A stretch of DNA of 8,202 nt, taken from assembly GCA_003155465.1 (NCBI GenBank), contig PMCR01000242.1:1-8202 (forward strand), given 5' to 3'. Every line of letters starts with the position of its first letter. Position 1 is the stretch's first letter. The position numbers and the translations under genes are program-made. Below are positions 1 through 6,910 of this stretch, piece after piece. A model generated the notes under the pieces. The model did no database searches and was not told the origin of the DNA. It saw nothing but the letters and a program-made list of their open reading frames with translations. Origin of the DNA: Myxococcales bacterium. GTDB lineage: Bacteria > Myxococcota > Polyangia > Fen-1088.

Positions 1-123
1 GGCTGGATCGCCAATTTCAAGGAGATCCTCGACGATCCGAAGGGGCGCATCTACCGGCCGCGACAGGTCTACATCGGCCCCGTGCTCACCAACTACGTGC
101 CCATGGATGCGCGCGGGGGGTGA
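1..123 (+). CDS. gltA: Citrate synthase, C-terminal fragment (gene runs off the left edge)
   Basis: Frame 1 is open from the first base and ends at TGA 121-123, giving 40 residues of a C-terminus. The segment starts [10 protein letters not shown] and continues with an RPRQVYIGP stretch and a terminal NYVPM. This matches the conserved end of citrate/2-methylcitrate synthases, where a Gly-Trp-Ile-Ala helix is followed by the (R)PRQxYxG...YVP motif next to the active site. Citrate synthase condenses oxaloacetate and acetyl-CoA in the cytoplasm as the entry step of the TCA cycle. The catalytic His and Asp residues lie outside the window, so 2-methylcitrate synthase cannot be excluded. The stop codon overlaps the start of lipB, suggesting co-transcription and coupled translation. 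Confidence 0.8.
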   Translation, partial: GWIANFKEILDDPKGRIYRPRQVYIGPVLTNYVPMDARGG

Positions 124-794
124 TCGGGCCAGCGTGGATCGTCGATCTCGGCACACGTGACTACGCGGAGGCGTGGTGCGTGCAGCAGGAGTTGGTGGCC
201 GCTCGCCAGCGCGACGAGATCCCAGACACCCTGGTGCTGGCGGAACACCCCCACGTGCTGACCATGGGCCGCGGCGCACACCGGGAGAACCTGGTCGCGC
301 CGGCGGACATGCAGGTCTTTGAGGTCGAACGCGGGGGCGACGTGACCTACCACGGGCCGGGCCAACTCTGCGGTTACCCCATCCTGTACCTGCGCGAAAA
401 CGAGCGGGACGTACACCTCTATCTGCGCCGCCTCGAAGAGGCCATCATCTGCACCCTGGCCGATTTCGCCATCGAGGCCGGCCGGCGTCCCGGGCTTACC
501 GGGGTGTGGGTCGGCCCCCAGAAGCTGGCCTCCCTCGGCGTGGCGGTGCGCCGCTGGGTAACTTTGCACGGATTCGCGCTCAACGTGTGCACCGACCTCG
601 ATCGCTTCTCCAGCATCAACCCCTGTGGTCTTTCCCCCTCGGTGATGGGCTCCATGACCCGCATCCTCGGGCGGCCCGTGGCTGTTGCAGAAGTGCGCGC
701 TCCCCTGCTTCGCCATCTCGCCACGGCCCTTCACCGCTGCTGGGCGGACGAAGAGCCCATGGGCAACCGCAGGTCGTCCCTGCCCCAGGGATAA
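120..794 (+). CDS. lipB: Lipoate-protein ligase B / octanoyl-[ACP]:protein N-octanoyltransferase
   Basis: LipB moves octanoate from acyl-carrier protein onto a lysine of lipoyl domains (E2 subunits of pyruvate and 2-oxoglutarate dehydrogenase, GcvH), the first step of endogenous lipoylation before LipA inserts sulfur. The 224-residue product has the family motifs: [12 protein letters not shown] at residues 71-82 followed by YPI, the invariant lysine in GPQKLASLG (K135), HGFALNV (150-156), and the catalytic cysteine in INPCGL (C169). K135 and C169 fall at the E. coli LipB positions, so start and length look right. The start is GTG at 120, overlapping the upstream TGA as GTGA. No strong Shine-Dalgarno is seen beyond the G-run at 115-120, so translational coupling is likely. 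The product looks intact and functional. LipA is not in the window. Confidence 0.96.
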   Translation: MIGPAWIVDLGTRDYAEAWCVQQELVAARQRDEIPDTLVLAEHPHVLTMGRGAHRENLVAPADMQVFEVERGGDVTYHGPGQLCGYPILYLRENERDVHLYLRRLEEAIICTLADFAIEAGRRPGLTGVWVGPQKLASLGVAVRRWVTLHGFALNVCTDLDRFSSINPCGLSPSVMGSMTRILGRPVAVAEVRAPLLRHLATALHRCWADEEPMGNRRSSLPQG

Positions 795-823
795 CCGCGC
801 TCTTCCCGGCGCCGTTCGACTTA

Positions 824-836
824 GGAAAGTCTTTCC
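824..836. promoter_or_regulatory. 13-bp perfect palindrome ahead of the porin gene
   Basis: GGAAAG-T-CTTTCC is a perfect inverted repeat around one central base, in the 59-bp gap between lipB and the porin-like gene, about 18 bp upstream of its ATG. Another dyad (GACTT-AGGA-AAGTC, 818-831) overlaps it. Perfect symmetry with almost no loop suits a dimeric regulator's operator better than an RNA hairpin. No regulator is identified, and a chance palindrome is possible. Confidence 0.3.
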
Positions 837-853
837 GGTACGGTAGTCGAATC

Positions 854-2104
854 ATGAGTCAGCGATGCAGGACCCTCGGACGCGCGGTCGCGCTCACGCT
901 CCTGGGAGTGACGCCGGCCCTCGCCGCGCCGGCCGCGCCCACGACGTCGCCGCCGGAATCGCTGCCGCCGACGTCTATCTTGGAAGCCATTCCGCCCGTG
1001 CCCGTGCCCCCGCCCCCGCTCCCCGGCGCACCCGGGATCGCGGCCCCTTTGAAGCTGCTGGAGGCTGATGTCGGCACCCGGCTAGGCCTGCGCCTTCAGA
1101 ATCCCAGCCATCAGGAGAAGCTCAATGACGTGGGCTTGGAGGGACAAGTGCAGCTTCTCCTGTCCGGCCAGGCCACCCGCCACATTCTCTGGCAGGCTGA
1201 TTTCGTCGGAACCTTCGGCACCGTCGTTCCGGGCAGTCGCGCCGACGCGAGCGGCACCTTCAACCAAGCCGGTCGCACCGACACGACCGGGAGCGCGGCT
1301 GTGCTCGACCTTGTCGCCCGGCTCGAATTCCACGACGCCTTCAACCTGTGGCTGGGCCGCATGTTGGTGCCGGCCGATCGGTCTGGGCTCAGTACCGAGT
1401 GGTCCCTCGCGCCCTGGCTCTTCCCGGGCCAGTTCATAGCCGGGGAAGCGCCGGTTGGCGCCCGCCAGGGCCCCCATGGCCGCAGCGACGGCGTGACCCT
1501 GTGGGGCCAGATTGGCGGCGGCACCTTCAAGTACTACCTGGGTGTGTTCAACCTTGCCGATCCGGCCCAGAGCCCCCTCTATTCGGGCCGCCTCAGCCTC
1601 AGCCTGCTCGATCCCGAGCCCGGCTACCGCAATGCCAGCACCTACTACGGCAGCAAGAACGTGCTGGCGCTCGGCGCGGGCCTGCAGCACCAACACAACG
1701 GCTGGGCAGACCCAGCCGCGAATCCTCCAACCGCGTGGGCCGACTTCACCGAGCTGAACTTCGACCTCACCTTCGAGAAGAACCTCGGTCCCGCGGGCGT
1801 GCTGGACCTAGAGGGCGCCTTCTACAAAATCTGGGGTCGCTACGCCCCGGCAAGCAACAGCTACTTCGTCCTGGCCAGCTACCTTCTGCCCATTGATGTC
1901 GGCCCGGGCAAGTTCCAACCCCTGTTTCGCCTGCAGCAGGCATCCGACCGGGCCACCGACGACACGGACGCGCTGGCCGACGCGCAGATCGGGTACATCA
2001 TCGATGGCCTGCGCGCCCGCATCGCGCTGGACTACCGCTACAGCAAGGTCCTGGGCCAAACGGGCAACGCGCTGCTTGTCGGACTACAACTGATGACCAG
2101 GTAG
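854..2104 (+). CDS. Putative outer-membrane beta-barrel porin (phosphate-selective-porin-like)
   Basis: From ATG 854 the product is 416 residues. It has a Sec signal peptide: basic MSQRCRTLGR, hydrophobic core AVALTLLGV, and a likely cleavage after ALA at residue 24. A Pro/Ala-rich low-complexity linker follows (about residues 26-66). The rest alternates polar and hydrophobic residues in short amphipathic strands separated by Gly/Asn/Asp turns, for example LDLVARLEFHDAFNLWLGRM and FKYYLGVFNLADP, as expected for a trans-outer-membrane barrel. The WLGRMLVPADRSGLS segment recalls the phosphate-selective porin O/P group, but that is a fold-level resemblance and the substrate is unknown. The chain ends LQLMTR rather than in the usual terminal Phe/Trp, which is slightly odd for BAM recognition. 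The frame is open back to 506, but that part overlaps lipB and the signal peptide fixes the start at 854. No strong Shine-Dalgarno was seen. Confidence 0.75.
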   Translation: MSQRCRTLGRAVALTLLGVTPALAAPAAPTTSPPESLPPTSILEAIPPVPVPPPPLPGAPGIAAPLKLLEADVGTRLGLRLQNPSHQEKLNDVGLEGQVQLLLSGQATRHILWQADFVGTFGTVVPGSRADASGTFNQAGRTDTTGSAAVLDLVARLEFHDAFNLWLGRMLVPADRSGLSTEWSLAPWLFPGQFIAGEAPVGARQGPHGRSDGVTLWGQIGGGTFKYYLGVFNLADPAQSPLYSGRLSLSLLDPEPGYRNASTYYGSKNVLALGAGLQHQHNGWADPAANPPTAWADFTELNFDLTFEKNLGPAGVLDLEGAFYKIWGRYAPASNSYFVLASYLLPIDVGPGKFQPLFRLQQASDRATDDTDALADAQIGYIIDGLRARIALDYRYSKVLGQTGNALLVGLQLMTR

Positions 2105-2342
2105 AGCCTGTCGAGAAATTGCGGGCCGCCGGAAGACCGGGCCGCGGATCGCGGATCGCGGGTCGCGTGAGCGAGAGCGTGCGGGTGAGCGAGTTCGTGT
2201 GCGGGACGCGGAAGGAGGGGAGCGGGGGGCTCGAACCGCCAGTCGCTCGCGCCAGTCGCCCACGCCAGCCGCTGCACGCTGGTCGCTACCGCTCACGCGA
2301 GCCGACCTGCGCTCGGAGTCTCCTGACAAGCCGTAGATGCCG
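2105..2342. repeat. Gene-free convergent intergenic stretch with degenerate GC-rich tandem repeats
   Basis: This gap separates the porin-like gene from the convergent 232-residue gene and holds no credible CDS. Visible repeats are: GCGGATC at 2144-2150 and 2151-2157 with variant GCGGGTC at 2158-2164; two roughly 18-20-bp units each beginning GTGAGCGAG at 2167 and 2185; and four degenerate 13-14-bp units beginning at 2239 (CCAGTCGCTCGCG), 2252, 2265 and 2279. An 11-bp inverted pair, TCGCGTGAGCG at 2163-2173 and CGCTCACGCGA at 2290-2300, brackets the block. No T-run that would mark a classical intrinsic terminator was seen for either gene. Function is unknown; replication slippage is the simplest origin. 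Confidence 0.6.
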
Positions 2343-3041
2343 TTATCCCGCGCGGAACTGGAAGTCACGCTGGCGTACAACCCCGCCGTCCTCAAGGTCG
2401 ACCAGAAAGGCCGTGCCCTCGCCCACCATGCCGTTGAAGGCGCGCAGGTACCAGACGTCCAGCCCCCACCTCTTGTGCCCACTCTCGCTGGGCGGAGACC
2501 ATTCCGCAGCTTCCAAATCGCCAAGCCCAGGCGGCCGCGCACGCGTCTGGCTGGCGATTTCCTGAAAGTGGGGCGAGGCGCGCACGATCTGTTCCGCCTT
2601 GCGCCCCAGCGCGGGCTCGATCTCGCGCCGCCATTCGCTGACCAGATGGAAGGCCTTTAGTTCCCCCCCCACCGGCCCGTCGGCCTCGTACACCTCGTCG
2701 CCAGGCAGGCCGGCGAAGTCGGCCACGTCAAACTCGGGGAAGATGGTCTCGGCAACAATCTGCGCCTTTCGTTCGCCGAAGCTCTGTTCAGCCACCCGCT
2801 TGCCTTGGCTGGCATAGTAGGCATACAGGCGCACGATGATGTTCTGTGAGGGCAGGCGATGGTCCCAGTCCGCCACCCACAGCGCCGCCTTGTAGGTCTT
2901 GCCCCGGAAAGGCAAGAACACCGGCAGCGCCTGCGCCAGCTTCTCACGGTCATCCGCCGACTCATAGAGGCCCTGCAGCTCGACGCGCGAGTGGCGCCGC
3001 AAGTCGCGCTTCAACTCTTCCCGCAAATCTAGCGGAGCCAT
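2343..3041 (-). CDS. Conserved-looking hypothetical protein, 232 residues, family not recognised
   Basis: I do not recognise this protein. Starting at ATG 3041 it is a soluble, charged product with no signal peptide or membrane segment. The N-terminal 35 residues are helical and basic/acidic (LREELKRDLRRHSR). Residues 40-75 look like alternating strands (VFLPFRGKTYKAALWVADWDHRLPSQNIIVRLYAYY). Residues 125-165 look helical (HLVSEWRREIEPALGRKAEQIV). The C-terminus (about 196-230) is aromatic- and Gly-rich and again strand-like (WYLRAFNGMVGEGTAFLVDL). An in-frame ATG at 3092 would add 17 residues, and the frame is open to 3365, but the extension overlaps the downstream end of the Toprim-like gene and looks compositionally different. 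Neither start has a good Shine-Dalgarno; a TATTCT box lies 7 nt before ATG 3041. It is co-oriented with the ATPase/Toprim pair but separated by 212 nt containing a terminator-like hairpin, so membership of that unit is doubtful. Confidence 0.7.
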   Translation of the reverse strand: MAPLDLREELKRDLRRHSRVELQGLYESADDREKLAQALPVFLPFRGKTYKAALWVADWDHRLPSQNIIVRLYAYYASQGKRVAEQSFGERKAQIVAETIFPEFDVADFAGLPGDEVYEADGPVGGELKAFHLVSEWRREIEPALGRKAEQIVRASPHFQEIASQTRARPPGLGDLEAAEWSPPSESGHKRWGLDVWYLRAFNGMVGEGTAFLVDLEDGGVVRQRDFQFRAG

Positions 3042-3048
3042 AGGAACT

Positions 3049-3054
3049 AGAATA
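3049..3054 (-). promoter_or_regulatory. Possible -10 box (TATTCT) close to the hypothetical gene's ATG
   Basis: Read on the - strand, TATTCT lies 7 nt upstream of ATG 3041 and matches the TANNNT form of a sigma-70-type -10 element. That spacing would place transcription initiation at or next to the A of the start codon, giving a leaderless mRNA, which fits the lack of a Shine-Dalgarno. No convincing -35 hexamer was found 16-18 nt further upstream, so the call is weak. Confidence 0.3.
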
Positions 3055-3144
3055 GCCGGAGTTGACGATTTGCGCACTATTAGGACCTTCATGAGCCGTC
3101 CGGCCAGGCGACGGCCGGCGAGGCGGTTGGGTAAGGAAAGGATC

Positions 3145-3180
3145 GTCCGCCGCCGTCCCCACGGCCAAGCCACGGCGGAC
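3145..3180 (-). terminator. Hairpin downstream of the Toprim-like gene, possible terminator
   Basis: GTCCGCCG (3145-3152) and CGGCGGAC (3173-3180) are perfect 8-bp complements. A smaller hairpin, CCGT-CCCC-ACGG, is nested between them at 3153-3164. On the - strand the structure begins about 73 nt after the Toprim-like stop and is followed by a pyrimidine-rich tract (CCTTTCCTT), not a clean T-run. It could end the ATPase/Toprim transcript before the 232-residue gene. A second 6-bp stem, CCGGCC/GGCCGG at 3100-3118, lies just beyond it. Confidence 0.4.
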
Positions 3181-3253
3181 ATGAATTCTTCGACGCAGCG
3201 ATGCAGATGCGAGGGTTCTGCAGGGACGCGCAACCTTCTTCCTGCGGGTCCGA

Positions 3254-3868
3254 CTACGAACGAAAAGCCAGCTGCGCATCCCTTGCCCGCAAACGTTCGC
3301 GTGCACGTCGCAGACTGGGGGAGATCTCCGCGGCTCTTGAAGGCGACCACGCCGATCGTATCCACTCTGATAGGCGGGAGTTGTATCCGAGACCTTGGCA
3401 GGCCATGGCGCCGTGCTGCTTGAGCAAATCGAGGCGGATGTCACGTGGTGCCCGCTGGGCAAGCTTGAGCAGATGTTGCTTTGGATTCGGCAACTCGTCG
3501 GGGCGTGGGGGCAACGTTGCCCTCACGCCGATCAGCGCACGCATCACGGCGTGGTCAGACAACACCCACGATTCCACAGTTCGCACCGCAATTCGCAGCA
3601 GGAGACTCGGTGGCGTGGTCTGGCCTTTGAGCCAATCCCCAAGCAACGCCAACGGGCATTCCAGTCGATCGAGGTCGGTCAGAAGCAAGACCCCCTGGCG
3701 CTGAGACATTTGCACCCAACTCTTCGTTTTCTTGCGTAGGTACCCACGTCCTCGATGCTGGAGCGTGGGAGACACCTCGATCGGTCCAGGCAATTCTGCC
3801 AGCAGGCGACGCCCCACAGCCTCGCTCAGCGGATCCTCCGTCGCCAGCGCCCAGTATCTCACGGCCAT
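3254..3868 (-). CDS. Toprim-like (DUF4276-type) partner protein of the adjacent AAA ATPase
   Basis: The 204-residue product has the layout of small Toprim-like proteins encoded next to RecF/SMC-type ATPases. A beta-strand leads into an acidic TEDPLSEAV motif (E11, D12). A hydrophobic strand ends in a DxD motif, LLLTDLDRLECP (D65, D67). The stretch RIAVRTVESWVLSD carries E99, then come PDELPNPKQHLL (123-134), a Gly-Tyr-Asn region (G161-N163) and a basic C-terminal SPSLRRARERLRAR. E11 and D65xD67 are plausible metal-binding residues of a Toprim nuclease fold. That assignment is by motif, and activity is inferred. ATG 3868 overlaps the ATPase stop codon by 10 nt, so translation is probably coupled. 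The reading frame is intact although the upstream ATPase frame is broken. In OLD-family nucleases ATPase and Toprim are fused; here they are separate. The exact family name is uncertain. Confidence 0.7.
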   Translation of the reverse strand: MAVRYWALATEDPLSEAVGRRLLAELPGPIEVSPTLQHRGRGYLRKKTKSWVQMSQRQGVLLLTDLDRLECPLALLGDWLKGQTTPPSLLLRIAVRTVESWVLSDHAVMRALIGVRATLPPRPDELPNPKQHLLKLAQRAPRDIRLDLLKQHGAMACQGLGYNSRLSEWIRSAWSPSRAAEISPSLRRARERLRARDAQLAFRS

Positions 3869-5019
3869 AGCTTCAACTGGCCAAGCTCGGCCGCCTTGTC
3901 TGGGCGGGTCTTGGGCAGCACCACTTCGGCCACGCTGAATCCATCACCCAGTGCTCCGGCCTCTCTCTCGTCCAACGTGCGGGCTTGGGTCCCTTCAGCG
4001 GATGGTTCCAGCAATACGACTCCCCGTCCGTCGATTCCCAGGTTGCTGAGCAAGACCTCGCTGTGCGTGCTCACCAGAATCTGACGCCTGACTTTCCTGT
4101 TGTGCTGGAGTCGATCGACGAGCCGTGGAATTTCGCGAACGATGGCGTCGTTGAGTGACAGCTCGGGCTCCTCGAGTAGCAGCATCGAGTTTCCATCCAG
4201 CAGGGACCAGAGCAACCCGATGAGGCGCAAGGTGCCGTCCGAGAAATGCTCCTCCGATTGCCAGCCGGCATTGGGGCGGTGATGGTGGTACAGGGCCTCG
4301 AGGTGGGGATGGCCAAGCTCGTCCTTTTCAAACTTCAATTCCTGGAACTGTGGCACCGCCTTGCTCAAGGCCAGGTTGATCTTGTTGAGCCGGGCCCTCC
4401 GAGTCTTTTCCGGTGTCTTTGCCAGCCGGTTGAGAAATCCCTGCCCAAACGGATCGTCTGCCAACTGCCGACCGCCTATCTTGTCCGAGTACCTGAGCAG
4501 CTGCGGGACCAGGTGCAGGTAGGTCGTGTCGGCAAAGAACGTCGCCAGGTCGCGGAAGGTCTTGTTGGCCTGGATCTGCTCCAAGTGGGTCTGGGTCAGT
4601 TAGGCCAAATCGACCTGATCGGTTGCCTCCGGACGTCGCAGGAGTTGCTCTCCTCCCCTCCAAACCTCCTCCTGCGAAACCAAGACGCGCTGGAGGCCCT
4701 TGCCCTCGGACTTGAAACCCAGCCGGTAGCGCCATTGCATTGGTCCGTCCGCCGTCTCGGAGAGCTCCACATCCACCACGACTTCGGGATGTGCGCGGGC
4801 GTGGAGGCAGCGCAACTTGCTGATGCCGCCACGGTCGCTGATGGCTGTCTGAAGGCCGCCGCCGCGTGGCTTGCTCACGTCCCGCAGGAATCGAAACACG
4901 TCGAGGAGATTGGACTTGCCAGATGCGTTGGGTCCAAGCAAGTAGGACACCTCGCGCAAGGGGACGTCGAGCTCCCTGAAGTTGCGCCAGTTCTTGAGCC
5001 GCAGCCTAGTAATCAGCAC
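3859..5019 (-). pseudogene. RecF/SMC-like AAA (ABC-type) ATPase interrupted by one in-frame TAA
   Basis: Read from GTG 5019 to TGA 3861-3859, this is one 386-codon frame broken only by TAA at 4602-4600 (codon 140). The N-terminal part has LKNWRNFRELDVPL and Walker A GPNASGKSN (residues 29-37). The part after the stop continues in the same frame with LTQTHLEQIQANKTFRDLA, a family-typical segment, then the signature-like FSDGTLRLIG (about 259-268), Walker B LLLEEPE (about 280-286) and the H-loop STHS (about 317-320). It ends with an ERExGALGDGF-type tail. The total length is about right for predicted ATPases of the AAA_15/AAA_21 kind. Start GTG 5019 has a good Shine-Dalgarno. The 139-residue fragment lacks Walker B, and the 241-residue fragment (first possible start TTG 4584) lacks Walker A and has no ribosome site, so neither alone should be a working ATPase. 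The TAA could come from a CAA glutamine codon. Hand counts of three 60-base lines gave 50, 55 and 63% GC, against 68% for one murA line. Confidence 0.82.
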
Positions 5020-5026
5020 GACGAAT

Positions 5027-5032
5027 CTCCCT
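5027..5032 (-). promoter_or_regulatory. Ribosome binding site of the ATPase gene, fixing the GTG start
   Basis: On the - strand AGGGAG lies 7 nt upstream of GTG 5019. This is the best reason for choosing that non-ATG start, and the following residues (MLITRLRLKNWRNF) match the usual N-terminus of this ATPase class. Confidence 0.65.
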
Positions 5033-5139
5033 ACGGGCTTCCAGCGAAGTCACATTCGCAACCATGGTCGTAGTCTACCCTATCGCGTTTTTTCCGTGTG
5101 TTGCCTGTTGCGATGTCAGTCACGCGCGAGAGCGTATCC

Positions 5140-5176
5140 GACGGAGCGCGTCCCCGTCGCGGACCCCGCCTCCGTC
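5140..5176 (-). terminator. Stem-loop downstream of murA, weak terminator candidate
   Basis: GACGGAG (5140-5146) pairs perfectly with CTCCGTC (5170-5176), with a smaller GTCC/GGAC stem nested at 5150-5164. On the - strand it sits 37-73 nt after the murA stop and before the ATPase gene. There is no following T-run, so it is not a classical intrinsic terminator. It may instead protect the transcript's 3' end, or be incidental in GC-rich DNA. Confidence 0.25.
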
Positions 5177-5212
5177 TCCGCCCCGGGCCCTTCCCCGGCT
5201 CCGAATCCCAGG

Positions 5213-6469
<1,257 letters not shown>

Positions 6470-6491
6470 GAAGTGAACTCGACGCCCGCGC

Positions 6492-6513
6492 CGACGGCCA
6501 GGGAAGGCCGTCG
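6492..6513 (-). other. 8-bp perfect stem-loop in the murA leader
   Basis: CGACGGCC (6492-6499), loop of 6, GGCCGTCG (6506-6513). On the - strand it lies 28 nt after the stop of the small knuckle-protein gene and 23 nt before the murA ATG. No T-run follows it, so it may act as an attenuating or mRNA-stabilising hairpin between the two genes rather than a full terminator. Which of these is not decidable from sequence. Confidence 0.4.
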
Positions 6514-6540
6514 ACGGTCAATCGGCGAAGTCCGCTTTGG

Positions 6541-6852
6541 CTAGGTCTTGGCGGGAGCAGCGGCGGCGGCAGTGGCGGCGGCCTCAGCGGCTTCGGCGCC
6601 CTTCCTGTGCTCGGCGCAACGACCGGCAAGCACGGCCGGCTTGCGGCAGCCTTCCTTGCTGCACATCTTGAAGCGGAACTTGCTGCCGACCTTCTTGCGA
6701 CGCCAGCCGATGTAGTGCTTGCGACAGTAGCCCTTGGCGCGCACCGGCTGCTTGCACTTGGGGGCGCGGCACGTCTTCCCGCCAGCGGCCTCCTCGCTCT
6801 TGACGGCTTTCGCGGCTGCGGGCTTCTTGGCGGGTGCTTTCTGCTCAGGCAT
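6541..6852 (-). CDS. Small basic Lys/Ala-rich protein with two C-x4-C-x9-C-x2-H zinc knuckles
   Basis: The 103-residue product has a histone H1-like tail (KAPAKKPAAAKAVK, residues 5-18), two repeated zinc-knuckle units and an Ala/Glu-rich tail. Unit one is C28-C33-C43-H46 and unit two is C64-C69-C79-H82, with identical internal spacing and 36 residues between units. The sequence RKHYIGWRRKK after the first knuckle resembles basic knuckles of phage and homing-endonuclease-associated proteins, and the CSKEGCxKPAxxxGxCxxH pattern recalls WRKY19-like fingers. Lys/Ala-rich 'vegetative proteins' of myxobacteria are the closest type I can recall; that link is from memory and unverified. DNA or RNA binding is inferred from the basic charge and zinc ligands. 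It lies between dapL (58-nt gap) and murA (71-nt gap) on the same strand and has a strong Shine-Dalgarno, suggesting high expression. Confidence 0.85.
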   Translation of the reverse strand: MPEQKAPAKKPAAAKAVKSEEAAGGKTCRAPKCKQPVRAKGYCRKHYIGWRRKKVGSKFRFKMCSKEGCRKPAVLAGRCAEHRKGAEAAEAAATAAAAAPAKT

Positions 6853-6856
6853 GGAT

Positions 6857-6863
6857 CTTCCTT
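6857..6863 (-). promoter_or_regulatory. Strong ribosome binding site of the zinc-knuckle gene
   Basis: On the - strand AAGGAAG ends 4 nt before ATG 6852, with the AAGGA core 6 nt away. It is the clearest Shine-Dalgarno in the window and supports both the start and abundant translation. Confidence 0.7.
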
Positions 6864-6910
6864 GTCAGATGGTTAGGGGGCTTCGAGGATGCGGTTCTGC
6901 CGGCCCAGAG

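Noticed and set aside
506..853. Upstream extension of the porin reading frame
   Set aside because: It overlaps lipB on the same strand in another frame, and a clear signal peptide begins at ATG 854, so the extension is a shadow of lipB.
1082..1696. 204-codon - strand open frame inside the porin-like gene
   Set aside because: Its composition (Gly/Ala/Glu/Arg-rich, no motifs) and full overlap with a signal-peptide-bearing gene point to a shadow frame.
2144..2304. CRISPR array
   Set aside because: The repeat units are 7-20 bp, degenerate and directly adjacent, without uniform spacers.
3042..3365. N-terminal extension of the 232-residue protein to 340 residues
   Set aside because: It would overlap the 3' end of the Toprim-like gene by about 110 nt and adds a basic, Pro/Arg-rich segment unlike the rest of the protein.
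5006..5065. 19-residue - strand frame overlapping the ATPase start, faintly like the start of an antitoxin
   Set aside because: It has no ribosome binding site and no recognisable fold, and it overlaps the well-supported GTG start in another frame.
4246..5073. 275-codon + strand open frame opposite the ATPase gene
   Set aside because: It is antisense to a recognisable ATPase with Walker motifs, has no recognisable family and no supporting start context.
5086..5092. T-run as an intrinsic terminator
   Set aside because: No GC-rich hairpin precedes the short T-run on the + strand, and no + strand gene ends nearby.
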